A DNA stretch of 64,000 nt. It comes from Actinomycetospora corticicola (GTDB lineage: Bacteria > Actinomycetota > Actinomycetes > Mycobacteriales > Pseudonocardiaceae). The notes below the pieces were generated by a model, which saw only the letters and a program-made list of their open reading frames with translations, was not told the DNA's origin and ran no database searches. Made by a program: the position numbers and the translations under genes. Below, in pieces: positions 47,025-54,743 of the stretch. Position 1 is the stretch's first letter; each line of letters begins with the position of its first letter. Where the stretch lies: contig NZ_JACCBN010000001.1 of assembly GCF_013409505.1 (NCBI RefSeq), positions 3,472,001 to 3,536,000 on the forward strand, given 5' to 3'.

Positions 47025-48311
47025 TCAGCGCCAGCGGTGAGTGCGCCGACCCTTGACGGTGGTCGCGAGCTGCCGCTGCCACAGGGCCCAGGTCTCCGGG
47101 TCGAGCGTGTGGTTGCCCGTGTCGCTCATTCCCGACGACGGGGCGGTGCGGGTCGAGCCCGTCCGCGGCGTCGAGCCGGTCGCGGGACCGCCCGAGGAAC
47201 CCGAGCGGGTGGACGACGTCGTCCGCGACGACGTGGTCCGCGACGACGCCGCCACCGGGATCGGGCCGGAGCCGGTCGACGGGTGCGAGCCGGTCGACGG
47301 GCCGGCCACCGGGATCGGGCCGGAACCGGTCCGCGGGTGCGAGCCCGTCGTCGGGTGCGAGCCGGTGGACGGGCCGGCCACGGGGAGGGGGCCGGAGGGG
47401 TGCTGCCGCGGGATCGGGGCCGACGGGTGGCCGACCGGCATCGGGGGCGGCGGCACGACGTGCGGGCGCTCCTGCGCCGGCGCCGCCGGACGGGCCGGTG
47501 CCGCGGCGGCCGGCGGCCGTGCGGCCGACGGGACCCGACCCGACGTCGGGACGGGGCGGGCGACGCGCAGCGTGCCCTCGGCGGACCCCTCGGCCACGAC
47601 GAACCAGCCGACGACCGGCGTCCACGGCCAGTAGCGGTGCGCAGAGCGGGTCTTGACGAAGCCCAGCCCCATGATCAACCCGAAGATGAGGTGGCCGATC
47701 AGCGAGAGCGTGATCGTCACGGGCGTGAGCGGGAACATCATCGTCTGGCCGCGCGGGGCGAGCCACACCGTCCCGATCAGCCCTGCCCACACCGGGAACA
47801 CCGCGAAGGCGACCGAGGCCGCGACGACGACCGGCGCGGGACGTCGGTGGAGGCCGAGGAACGCGGCGAGGACGAAGAACGTCACGCCGATGCCGCCGCC
47901 GTCACCGAGGTAGCGCCAGAGGTAGCCGACCCACGCCCCGGACTCCTTCGAGGCGCCGTCACCGACGATCCAGGTACCCATCGTCGGGATGAAGTCCGCC
48001 CACCAGCCGAGCATGTAGACGGTGTCCAGCCGGAACACGTCGTACAGCGCGCAGGCGATGATCCCCCAGACGAAGCCGTGGAGGATGACGCGGTCCTCGG
48101 GGTGCGGGTCGAAGATCGACAGCGCGAGGATCGTCGTGGCCAGCGGGATGACCAGCAGGGCGGCCGACCAGTTCATGGTGATCAGGCCGAACACGTGCGC
48201 CGAGATCGCCAGCAGCGGCAGCGCGGCGAGCAGCACGTGCAGTCCGACCCGCAGCAGACCCTGTCGGGTCACCGGGGCCAGGGGGAGCGCGGCACCGTCC
48301 GTCGTCGTCAC
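47025..48311 (-). CDS. Polytopic membrane protein with Gly/Ser-rich repeat tail
   Basis: 428 residues. About seven helices (GLLRVGLHVLLAALPLLAIS, VWGIIACALYDVFRLDTVYM, VTFFVLAAFLGLH and others) fill residues 15-260, with a YWPWTPVVGWFVVAEGS end. The C-terminal ~165 residues are Pro/Ala then repeats of GPSTGSHP and TGSGPIPVA, from tandem DNA repeats near 47240-47400. Not a family I recognise. TACCTT lies 8 nt before GTG 48311. Function unknown; the tail is cytoplasmic or outside, undecided. Confidence 0.65.
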   Translation of the reverse strand: MTTTDGAALPLAPVTRQGLLRVGLHVLLAALPLLAISAHVFGLITMNWSAALLVIPLATTILALSIFDPHPEDRVILHGFVWGIIACALYDVFRLDTVYMLGWWADFIPTMGTWIVGDGASKESGAWVGYLWRYLGDGGGIGVTFFVLAAFLGLHRRPAPVVVAASVAFAVFPVWAGLIGTVWLAPRGQTMMFPLTPVTITLSLIGHLIFGLIMGLGFVKTRSAHRYWPWTPVVGWFVVAEGSAEGTLRVARPVPTSGRVPSAARPPAAAAPARPAAPAQERPHVVPPPPMPVGHPSAPIPRQHPSGPLPVAGPSTGSHPTTGSHPRTGSGPIPVAGPSTGSHPSTGSGPIPVAASSRTTSSRTTSSTRSGSSGGPATGSTPRTGSTRTAPSSGMSDTGNHTLDPETWALWQRQLATTVKGRRTHRWR

Positions 48312-48319
48312 GGAGCGGA

Positions 48320-48325
48320 AAGGTA
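48320..48325 (-). promoter_or_regulatory. -10 hexamer TACCTT for the polytopic membrane protein
   Basis: TACCTT ends 8 nt before GTG 48311 on the minus strand; no ribosome site seen. Confidence 0.35.
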
Positions 48326-48518
48326 GGGGGCACCGTGACCTGTTCGTGGCCAACCTGAGAGCGGACGGAGATCGTGGCGACCACGGGCGCTCGTCGCGCG
48401 CCCGCCGGTCGGTGTCCTCCGCCGTCCGGCCCAACCACTCCCCCGACGAGGTGCTCCCGGGGGTCCGGGGCCTCTCAGGATGCGGCGTCGTGATCGGTGA
48501 GCGGTCGCTCCGGCTCGG

Positions 48519-49331
48519 TCAGACCGCTCCCTGGCGCTCCCGGATCTCCTCGATCCACAGCGCCGTCTTCGTGCGGTGCCCGCGTGCGACCTCGATGCGG
48601 TGGTCGGCGAGGAACCGGGCGAGGGCGACCGCGGCGCGCGGCGCGTCCGCGGGGCGGCACTTGACCGACAGCTCGCGCAGCTCCAGCCCGCTGGGATAGC
48701 GGCAGTGCTCCAGGAACGCCCGGCCGACGCCGAAGCGGGCGCGGGGCACGCGGTAGCGGCGGGTGGTCAGCGGTCCGTGCAGGACCAACTCGTCCAGCAC
48801 CGTCTCGGGCGTGCCCTCGGGCAGCAGGGTGCGCAGCCAGCGGCGTTGGGAGTCCGAGAGGAGACGGACCGGCGGGGCGGCGTCGTCGAGGCACGCGACC
48901 GCGGTGTCGGGGTCGACGGTGCGCCGGAGCTCGGTGGTGCGCAGCAGGTTCCCGGGCAGGACGTCGAGCTCCACCCGCGCGTCCTGCGGACCCCGCCGGC
49001 CGGTGACCCGGTCGCGGTCGCGGACCCGGACGACGAGGTCGAAGCGCCGCGGGCCGCGCCGCCGGACCCGCACGTGCACCCCGACCCCGCACAGGTCGAG
49101 CTCGGGGGTGTCGAGGAGGTAGACCCGGCGGGCGTAGCGACGCCGACCGGTCTCGGTGGGGACCGGGGCGCCGTCGAGCGCGAGCAGCATCTTCAGCTCC
49201 ACGGAGTCCGCGTCGCTGCCGACCACGCCGTGCCAGTCGATGCCGTCGGGAAGGGGGAACACCTCGGCCGCCGCACGTCGATCGCCCACCGTGTCGCTCC
49301 CCCTCTCTGCCGAGAGACCAGCATTACCCAT
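48519..49331 (-). CDS. CYTH-type (triphosphate tunnel) domain protein
   Basis: 270 residues. SVELKMLLALDGAPVPTETG is the ExEK-like first strand in weakened form (VELKM), RRVYLLDTPELDLCGVGVHV and RVRRRGPRRFDLVVRVRDRD the tunnel strands with basic residues, and DARVELDVLPG the acidic strand. This family hydrolyses or cyclises triphosphates, or binds polyphosphate. ATG 49331 has AGAGG about 9 nt upstream. 207 nt downstream separate it from the polytopic membrane gene; they contain no gene. Confidence 0.75.
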   Translation of the reverse strand: MGNAGLSAERGSDTVGDRRAAAEVFPLPDGIDWHGVVGSDADSVELKMLLALDGAPVPTETGRRRYARRVYLLDTPELDLCGVGVHVRVRRRGPRRFDLVVRVRDRDRVTGRRGPQDARVELDVLPGNLLRTTELRRTVDPDTAVACLDDAAPPVRLLSDSQRRWLRTLLPEGTPETVLDELVLHGPLTTRRYRVPRARFGVGRAFLEHCRYPSGLELRELSVKCRPADAPRAAVALARFLADHRIEVARGHRTKTALWIEEIRERQGAV

Positions 49332-49397
49332 TCGCGCCGCCTCTTCATCACTTTCCGGACACCGGACTCGCCACACGGTCACCGGACGCCACCCACC

Positions 49398-49403
49398 TAG
49401 GCT
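49398..49403 (+). promoter_or_regulatory. -10 hexamer TAGGCT for EEP copy 3
   Basis: TAGGCT lies 8 nt before ATG 49412; no ribosome site. Confidence 0.4.
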
Positions 49404-49411
49404 CGACCGCG

Positions 49412-50479
49412 ATGTCCACGACCGCGCGACCGCCGTCCGCCGGTCCGGACGCGGCGGGTCCCGCCTGGCGGTCCCGGCCCGCGGACGCCCCGTGGCACCG
49501 GCTGCCGCGGCCGTCCGGCCGGCGGTCCCGGCGGCGCCTGCTCGGCGCGGTGGTGGCGACCGCCCTCGCGGTCGTCGTGCTCCTGCCCGATGAGTTCGGA
49601 CTCGACCGCGTCCTGCCCTTCGCGGTGTTCGCGGCCCTGCGGCTGCCGCTCGCCGTCGGGACGTGGGTGCTCGGGGTGGGGCTGCTGGCGCTGCGGCCGC
49701 GGTGGTGGCCCCTGCTCGCCCCGGTGCTGGCGGTGGCCGTGCTCGCGGTGGCCCTGGTGGTCCCGCGCGCGATCCCGTCGACCGGACCGCCCCCGGGCGG
49801 CACGGAGCTCACCGTCCTGGAGCTGAACTCGTTCGAGGGGCACGCCGACCCGCGGGCGATCGCGGCCACGGCCCTGCGCGCGGGGGCCGACCTCGTCGTG
49901 CTGCCCGAGGCCGGGGACCGGATGCGGCGGTCGCTGGCCGGGCTGCTGCCGGGCTGGCGGACCTGGACGAACGTGCCGCCCTCGGCCGCCGAGGTGCGCG
50001 GCATCGTCGTGGCCGGCTCGCCGCGGGCCGGGGACGTGTCGGCGCGGCGCCTCGACGGCGACACCCGCTACCCCTGGGCGGAGGTCAGCGGCGGCATCCT
50101 CGGCCCGACCCGCCTCGTGGCGGTGCACCTGGTGTCCGTGGTGCCGCAGTGGATCGGCTACTGGCCCGGGGAGCTGGAGATGCTGCAGCGCTGGTGTGCG
50201 GCCCCGGGGCCGGCCGTGGTCGTGGGCGATCTCAACGCCTCGCCGGACCACTCCGCGTTCCGGGCCGGGACGGCGGGCTGCACGGACGCGGGGACCGCGA
50301 CCGGCGGTTCGCTCATCGGCACCTGGAACAGCGGGGTACCCCGGTGGCTGGGGACCCAGATCGACCACGTGCTGACGCGGACTGCGCCGGACGGTTCAGG
50401 GCCGCGTCCGCGGTCGCTCGAGGTCCTCGACCTCCCCGGCAGTGACCACCGCGGGCTGCTCGTGCGTCTGCGGCTGTAG
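49412..50479 (+). CDS. EEP-family membrane protein, copy 3
   Basis: 355 residues. Three membrane helices (LLGAVVATALAVVVLLPDEF to about residue 125) lead to an extracytoplasmic EEP domain with LTVLELNSFEGHADP, VLPEAGDRMRRSL (metal Glu), VVVGDLNASPDHSAFR, GTQIDHVLTR and GSDHRGLLVRL. Closest in layout to copy 2. It has its own promoter and lies 57 nt before tatC. Confidence 0.83.
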   Translation: MSTTARPPSAGPDAAGPAWRSRPADAPWHRLPRPSGRRSRRRLLGAVVATALAVVVLLPDEFGLDRVLPFAVFAALRLPLAVGTWVLGVGLLALRPRWWPLLAPVLAVAVLAVALVVPRAIPSTGPPPGGTELTVLELNSFEGHADPRAIAATALRAGADLVVLPEAGDRMRRSLAGLLPGWRTWTNVPPSAAEVRGIVVAGSPRAGDVSARRLDGDTRYPWAEVSGGILGPTRLVAVHLVSVVPQWIGYWPGELEMLQRWCAAPGPAVVVGDLNASPDHSAFRAGTAGCTDAGTATGGSLIGTWNSGVPRWLGTQIDHVLTRTAPDGSGPRPRSLEVLDLPGSDHRGLLVRLRL

Positions 50480-50521
50480 CGCCCGTCGCTCCCGGGTCAC
50501 CGGGGGTACACACGACGTCCG

Positions 50522-50527
50522 TAGGCT
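50522..50527 (+). promoter_or_regulatory. -10 hexamer TAGGCT for tatC
   Basis: TAGGCT lies 8 nt before GTG 50536; no ribosome site, so a near-leaderless transcript is inferred. Confidence 0.4.
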
Positions 50528-50535
50528 GATCCGCC

Positions 50536-51561
50536 GTGGCACGACCGTCGTGGATGCACGTCCCCCGCTGGCTGCGTCCGCGCGCCGGGAACCCCGACGG
50601 CACGATGACGCTCCTCGAGCACATCCACGAGCTGCGACGCCGGCTCATGATCGGCGTCATCGCCGTCCTGCTCGGCACGATCGTCGGGGTGCTCTGGTAC
50701 CAGTTCCACATCTTCGGGCTCCCGTCGCTCGGCGAGCTGCTCACCGAGCCCTACTGCGCCCTGCCCCCCGGCGCCCGGTTGACCCTCGGCGACCCGAACC
50801 GCTGCCAGCTCGTCGCCTTCGCCCCCTTCGAACAGCTCACGCTGCTCATCAAGGTCGGCGTGGCCGCCGGGGTGGTGCTCTCCAGCCCGATCTGGCTCTC
50901 CCAGCTCTGGGGCTTCATCACGCCGGGGCTGCACGCCCACGAGCGGAAGTTCGCCCGCGTCTTCATCGGCACCGGGACGATCCTGTTCGTCGGCGGGGCC
51001 GTGATGGCCTACCTGGTGCTGACCAAGGCGCTGTACTTCCTGGTGACCGTCGGTGGCGGCATCCAGATCACCGCGCTGCGCGGCGACGACTACTTCAGCC
51101 TGCTCATCACCCTGCTGGTGATCTTCGGCGTGAGCTTCGAGCTGCCGCTGCTGATGATCATGCTGAACCGGGTCGGCATCTTCCCGTACGCCACGATCAA
51201 GGCCTGGCGCCGCGGGCTGATCTTCGCGATCTTCGTGTTCGCGGCCGTCGTCACGCCCGGCCAGGACCCGTTCTCGATGCTCGCCCTCGGGTGCTCGCTG
51301 ACGGTGCTGTTCGAGATCGCCGCGCAGGTGTGCCGGGTCCACGACAGGCGGGCCGCGAAGGCCTCGCCGTGGCAGGGGCTGGCCGACGACGAGGCCGGAC
51401 CCTCGCCGATGGCGGGGACGGCCGCGGCGGCGAGCACCGTCACCGCGTCCGCGCCGGTGGGCGCCTCCGCGTTGGAGACCGGGAGCCGCACGACGCTCCC
51501 GGCGCCCGCCCCCACCCGCACCGACCCGCCGTCGGGAAGCGACTACGACGACGTGACGTGA
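50536..51561 (+). CDS. tatC: Sec-independent protein translocase TatC
   Basis: 341 residues. The receptor subunit that binds twin-arginine signals. MTLLEHIHELRRRLMIGVIA is the N-terminal TatC signature; PFEQLTLLIKVGVAAGVVLS, PGLHAHERKFARVFIGTGTI and VSFELPLLMIMLNRVGIF are helices 2-5, and AVVTPGQDPFSMLALG ends the core. The Ala/Thr/Pro-rich C-terminus (~60 residues) extends beyond the usual length. No tatA/tatB is adjacent, so partners are elsewhere. The DUF1501 protein in this window is a likely Tat substrate. Confidence 0.96.
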   Translation: MARPSWMHVPRWLRPRAGNPDGTMTLLEHIHELRRRLMIGVIAVLLGTIVGVLWYQFHIFGLPSLGELLTEPYCALPPGARLTLGDPNRCQLVAFAPFEQLTLLIKVGVAAGVVLSSPIWLSQLWGFITPGLHAHERKFARVFIGTGTILFVGGAVMAYLVLTKALYFLVTVGGGIQITALRGDDYFSLLITLLVIFGVSFELPLLMIMLNRVGIFPYATIKAWRRGLIFAIFVFAAVVTPGQDPFSMLALGCSLTVLFEIAAQVCRVHDRRAAKASPWQGLADDEAGPSPMAGTAAAASTVTASAPVGASALETGSRTTLPAPAPTRTDPPSGSDYDDVT

Positions 51562-51631
51562 GGTGCGCTGCGCGCAGCTGAGCAGAAAGTGGGGCTACAG
51601 GCCCCCTGAGTGCTCACCTGCCGGAAGGCAC
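51562..51631. repeat. Palindrome with TGAGCAGAAA motif between convergent genes
   Basis: Outer stem GCAG-C-TGAGCA (51574-51584) with TGCTCA-C-CTGC (51611-51621), an internal loop, and inner stem GGGGC/GCCCC around loop TACAG. It starts directly after the tatC stop and contains the stop of the convergent 51614 gene. It shares TGAGCAGAAA with the element at 55.5 kb. Confidence 0.55.
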
Positions 51632-51967
51632 ATGCGCGTGTCGCGGACGGACGAGCCGGCCCCGCAGGTCCCGGTGCCCGCCGGCCAGGCCGCACCACGT
51701 GCAGTCCTCGGAGGGCACGTCGACGACCGCCGGCCGCGGGGCGGGGACCAGCAGGTCCAGCCCGGCGTCCGACGACGGGGACGCCTGGCCGCGGTGGCGG
51801 CGCCAGGCCCAGCGCACCGCGAGCGTCAGCCCCCACCCGACCAGGGCGACGATCGCCAGCCACTTGAGGAGCAGCACGGCGCAGAGCGCGATCACGACGC
51901 CGACGACGGCGCCCGGGACGGGGACGCGGACTCGACCGGGGGACACCCGATCGAGGCTAGATCGCAT
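51614..51967 (-). CDS. Small membrane protein with Cys-x2-Cys
   Basis: 117 residues. Two adjacent helices (VPGAVVGVVIALCAVLLLKW, IVALVGWGLTLAVRWAWR) then a basic segment and a tail with EDCTWCGLAGGH, a possible metal or redox pair, probably cytoplasmic. ATG 51967 follows GAGGAG at 7 nt. Not recognised. Its stop codon lies in the palindrome behind tatC. Confidence 0.6.
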   Translation of the reverse strand: MRSSLDRVSPGRVRVPVPGAVVGVVIALCAVLLLKWLAIVALVGWGLTLAVRWAWRRHRGQASPSSDAGLDLLVPAPRPAVVDVPSEDCTWCGLAGGHRDLRGRLVRPRHAHVPSGR

Positions 51968-52083
51968 CGCGGGTCTCCTCGTGCAGGCGCGCCGGGAACG
52001 ACGATGGCCCCGGTGAGCCGCGAGGTCGGGGGTCCCGCGGCCCGCCGGGGCCACCTGTCAGTTCGTCCGCCGGGGCTCCGGCG

Positions 52084-52854
52084 TTACCCGGCCGCCGAGA
52101 ATTTCTCGGCGACCTCGTCGGTCCAGGGCACGGAGCGCGTGACGACCTCGACGCCGCCCTCGGGCCGACCCCCCGCCAGCTCGGCCGCGCGCACGCAGCA
52201 GTGCACCCAGAGCTGGTACTGCAGGTTCTTCGCCAGGCGGAGGCGGCTGTAGAACAGGTCGGCCACGACGTCCCCCGCGCGGGCCCAGGTGGTGATCGTG
52301 AACTGGAGGGTGCGGTCGCCGCCCTCCTCGTCGCCGGCGCCCTCCGCCGCGAACTCGATCTGGCCGGCCTCCACGTGCCCCTGGAGGGTGGCGAGCCGGA
52401 ACGACGAGCGGCGGGTCTCGTCGTTGCGGTCGACCACCCGCACCGGTCCGTCCCACGGCCCGGGGATCCGGACGACGTACTCGTCCCCGACGGTCAGGGC
52501 GTGGTCGGACCCGGTGACGCGGTCGAAGCGGGCGGCCCCGGGGATCATCGCGGCGTTGATGTCCGCGACCAGCACGGCGACGAGCTCGCGCGGCCCGAGC
52601 TGCGCGTCCGGGACGTGGACGGTGAAGACGCGGTGCAGCATCGGCCCGTGCCCGTCGAACAGCGTCTGGTCGCGCGGGCCGGGGGACGGCAGCGGTGGCG
52701 GGGCGTCCGTCTCCGGGTCACCCGGCTCCTCGCGGTGGTTGACCCGCACCCCGGGCAGCGCCCAGATGCGACCGAGCGCGAGCAGGCCACGGGGCGCGGA
52801 CGTGAGCATCCGTGCTTCGCGGACGACCTGACGGGGACCGGGGACCAGCTGCAC
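52084..52854 (-). CDS. DUF1990-like protein
   Basis: 256 residues, cytoplasmic. FRLATLQGHVEAGQIEFAAE and FTITTWARAGDVVADLFYSR, with PVRVVDRND before them, resemble DUF1990, a beta-barrel family; the fit is partial because the family's first half is divergent here. GTG 52854 lacks a ribosome site. It lies 18 nt from the SRPBCC gene on the same strand, and both may bind hydrophobic ligands. Confidence 0.55.
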   Translation of the reverse strand: MQLVPGPRQVVREARMLTSAPRGLLALGRIWALPGVRVNHREEPGDPETDAPPPLPSPGPRDQTLFDGHGPMLHRVFTVHVPDAQLGPRELVAVLVADINAAMIPGAARFDRVTGSDHALTVGDEYVVRIPGPWDGPVRVVDRNDETRRSSFRLATLQGHVEAGQIEFAAEGAGDEEGGDRTLQFTITTWARAGDVVADLFYSRLRLAKNLQYQLWVHCCVRAAELAGGRPEGGVEVVTRSVPWTDEVAEKFSAAG

Positions 52855-52872
52855 CCGCGCGGGGTACCCGGT

Positions 52873-53379
52873 TCAGGCGCGCGGACGTGCCTCGCTCGCC
52901 ACACCCACCGGGGTGGGCGCACCCTCGCCCGTCCACCGTCGATCCGCTCGCCCCTGCCCGGCCTCGCACCGCCGACGCAGCCCCTCGAGCAGGTCCCCGA
53001 GGTGGGCCGACGACGTCGATGCCGTCATCGCGCCGAGCATCGAGCCCATCCACCCGGAGCGGTCGAGGTCGGCCACCACGTCGGTGCCGCGGCCCTGGGC
53101 CGAGCGCCCGAGCCGGACCCGGAACGACGACGCCGAGCCGAGGCCGGTCCCGTGCCAGGTGAACCCGCGGTGGGGCCGGAGCTCGGTGACGCGCCAGTCC
53201 CGGTCGGGCAGGTGGCGCTGGCGCACCCGCACCCCGCCACCGACCACCAGGGGCCCGCCGTCGAAGGGCTCCACCGCGCGCAGCGAGGGCGACCAGTCCG
53301 GCCACCGGGCGACGTCGGTCAGCACGGCCCAGACGTAGTCCGGGCAGGCGCCGATCCGCACCTCGAGGTGCTGGTGCAC
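52873..53379 (-). CDS. SRPBCC (START-like) family protein
   Basis: 168 residues. The domain opens HLEVRIGACPDYVWAVLTDV with ARWPDWSPSLRAVEPFDGGP, the standard polyketide-cyclase/START pattern, followed by strands (VRVRQRHLPDRDWRVTELRP, GFTWHGTGLGSASSFRVRLG) and a C-terminal helix. Such proteins bind a hydrophobic ligand in a cavity; the ligand is unknown. GTG 53379 is set by GAGGAGG 6 nt upstream. Confidence 0.85.
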   Translation of the reverse strand: MHQHLEVRIGACPDYVWAVLTDVARWPDWSPSLRAVEPFDGGPLVVGGGVRVRQRHLPDRDWRVTELRPHRGFTWHGTGLGSASSFRVRLGRSAQGRGTDVVADLDRSGWMGSMLGAMTASTSSAHLGDLLEGLRRRCEAGQGRADRRWTGEGAPTPVGVASEARPRA

Positions 53380-53478
53380 GCGGGGCCTCCTCGTCGTGGT
53401 CCGCTCCGGGGCCGAGCGTAGAGACGCCGTCGCCCGATCGGAACGGGGCCCGGTATGGCCCACGACTCGACTTGTCTC

Positions 53479-53493
53479 GTAAGCAGAGCTAAC
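53479..53493. promoter_or_regulatory. Candidate MarR operator overlapping the -10 element
   Basis: GTAAGC-AGA-GCTAAC is a 6-bp inverted repeat with one mismatch that overlaps the first four bases of the TAACTT hexamer before the MarR gene. Binding there would repress transcription of the marR-ABC operon. The assignment is inference. Confidence 0.35.
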
Positions 53494-53495
53494 TT
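53490..53495 (+). promoter_or_regulatory. -10 hexamer TAACTT for the marR-ABC operon
   Basis: TAACTT ends exactly 6 nt before GTG 53502, with no ribosome site, so transcription probably begins on the start codon. Confidence 0.45.
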
Positions 53496-53501
53496 GGTGC
53501 C

Positions 53502-53948
53502 GTGCTCGTCGCCCCCGCCCTGGCCGACCGCCTGCTGCCGGCGATCACGGCGCTGCGCCGGGCGGTGCGCCGGCGGACCCGTGACCGGCTCGGCGTCGAG
53601 CACCTGCCGGCGGGCCGGGTCGAGCTGCTGCGTGCCGTCGAGGAGCTGCCCGGCGCCGGCGTCGGGGCGGTGGCCCGACGACTGCGCCTGGCCGAGAACA
53701 CCGTCTCGACGGCGGTGCGCGCGGCGGTCGCCGACGGTCACCTCGAACGCCGGACCGACCCGGCCGACCGACGGGCCGTCCGACTCGACCTCACCGACGC
53801 CGCCCGGACGCGCCTGCGGCAGTGGCGGACGGCGCGGAGCGAGCTTGTCGAGGACGCCCTGCGACGCCTGCCCGACGCCGACCGCGCGGTCCTCGAGGCC
53901 GCCGTCCCGGCCCTGGAACGCCTGCTCGACGCGGTGGAGGGAGCCTGA
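53502..53948 (+). CDS. MarR-family regulator
   Basis: 148 residues. Winged-helix core: PGAGVGAVARRLRLAENTVS is the recognition region, followed by ADGHLERRTDPADRRAVRLD (the wing with the DxRxxR-like motif) and dimerisation helices at both ends. It is the first gene of an operon with an ABC exporter, whose ATPase start adjoins its stop (TGA-GTG), so it probably controls that exporter in response to a ligand. Confidence 0.87.
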   Translation: MLVAPALADRLLPAITALRRAVRRRTRDRLGVEHLPAGRVELLRAVEELPGAGVGAVARRLRLAENTVSTAVRAAVADGHLERRTDPADRRAVRLDLTDAARTRLRQWRTARSELVEDALRRLPDADRAVLEAAVPALERLLDAVEGA

Positions 53949-54743
53949 GTGAACCCGGTACTGGTGGAAGATCTGCACTACGCGTTCGGCGACCACGTCG
54001 CGGTCGACGGCGTCGACCTGGCGCTCGCGCCCGGCGAGGTGTTCGGCCTTCTCGGGCCGAACGGCGCCGGCAAGACGACGACGCTGCGCGTCATCACCAC
54101 GCTGCTGCCCGCTCCCCCGGGCACGGTGCGGGTGGAGGGGCTCGACGTCGTCCGTTCCCGACGACGGGTGCGCCGCCTGCTCGGCTACGTCCCCCAGCAG
54201 CTGTCGGCCGACGGCTCGTTGACCGGGCGGGAGAACGTGGCCCTGTTCGCCCGCCTCTTCGACGTCCCCCGCCGCGAGCGGGCCGAGGCCGTCGACTCCG
54301 TGCTGGACGCCATGGGCCTCGCCGAGTCGGCCGACCGGACCGCGTCGACCTACTCCGGCGGCATGGTCCGTCGACTCGAACTCGCCCAGGCCCTGGTCAG
54401 CGCGCCCCGCGTGCTGGTGCTCGACGAACCGACCGTCGGGCTCGACCCGGTCGCGCGCTCCGGGGTGTGGGACCGCATCCACGAGGTGCGCCGCGCGAAC
54501 GGGATGACCGTCCTCGTCACCACCCACGCGATGGAGGAGGCCGAGCTGCACTGCGACCGCGTCGCCCTGATGCACCGCGGCCGGCTCCGCGCCGAGGGCA
54601 CGCCCGCCGAGCTCACCGCCGCGATCGGCGGGGAGGCGACCCTCGAGGACGTCTTCCGCCACCACACCGGCGACACCCTCGAACCGTCAGGAGGAATGCG
54701 CGATGTCCGTGCTGCCCGCCGCACCGCCCGCCGCGTCGGCTGA
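53949..54743 (+). CDS. ABC transporter ATP-binding protein (DrrA-like)
   Basis: 264 residues. Walker A LLGPNGAGKTTTLRVI, Q-loop LGYVPQQLSADGSLTGRENV, signature YSGGMVRRLELAQALVSAPR, Walker B VLVLDEPTVGLDPVARSG and H-loop VLVTTHAMEEAELH are complete, so it is a competent ATPase. The C-terminal LEDVFRHHTGD is typical of drug-exporter DrrA/CcmA-like subunits. It overlaps its permease by 41 nt. Confidence 0.95.
   Translation: MNPVLVEDLHYAFGDHVAVDGVDLALAPGEVFGLLGPNGAGKTTTLRVITTLLPAPPGTVRVEGLDVVRSRRRVRRLLGYVPQQLSADGSLTGRENVALFARLFDVPRRERAEAVDSVLDAMGLAESADRTASTYSGGMVRRLELAQALVSAPRVLVLDEPTVGLDPVARSGVWDRIHEVRRANGMTVLVTTHAMEEAELHCDRVALMHRGRLRAEGTPAELTAAIGGEATLEDVFRHHTGDTLEPSGGMRDVRAARRTARRVG

Noticed and set aside
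48499..48529. GAGCGGTC/GACCGCTC inverted repeat near the CYTH gene end
   Set aside because: Only 8 bp with a 15-nt loop, and one arm lies within the coding end; too weak to call a terminator.
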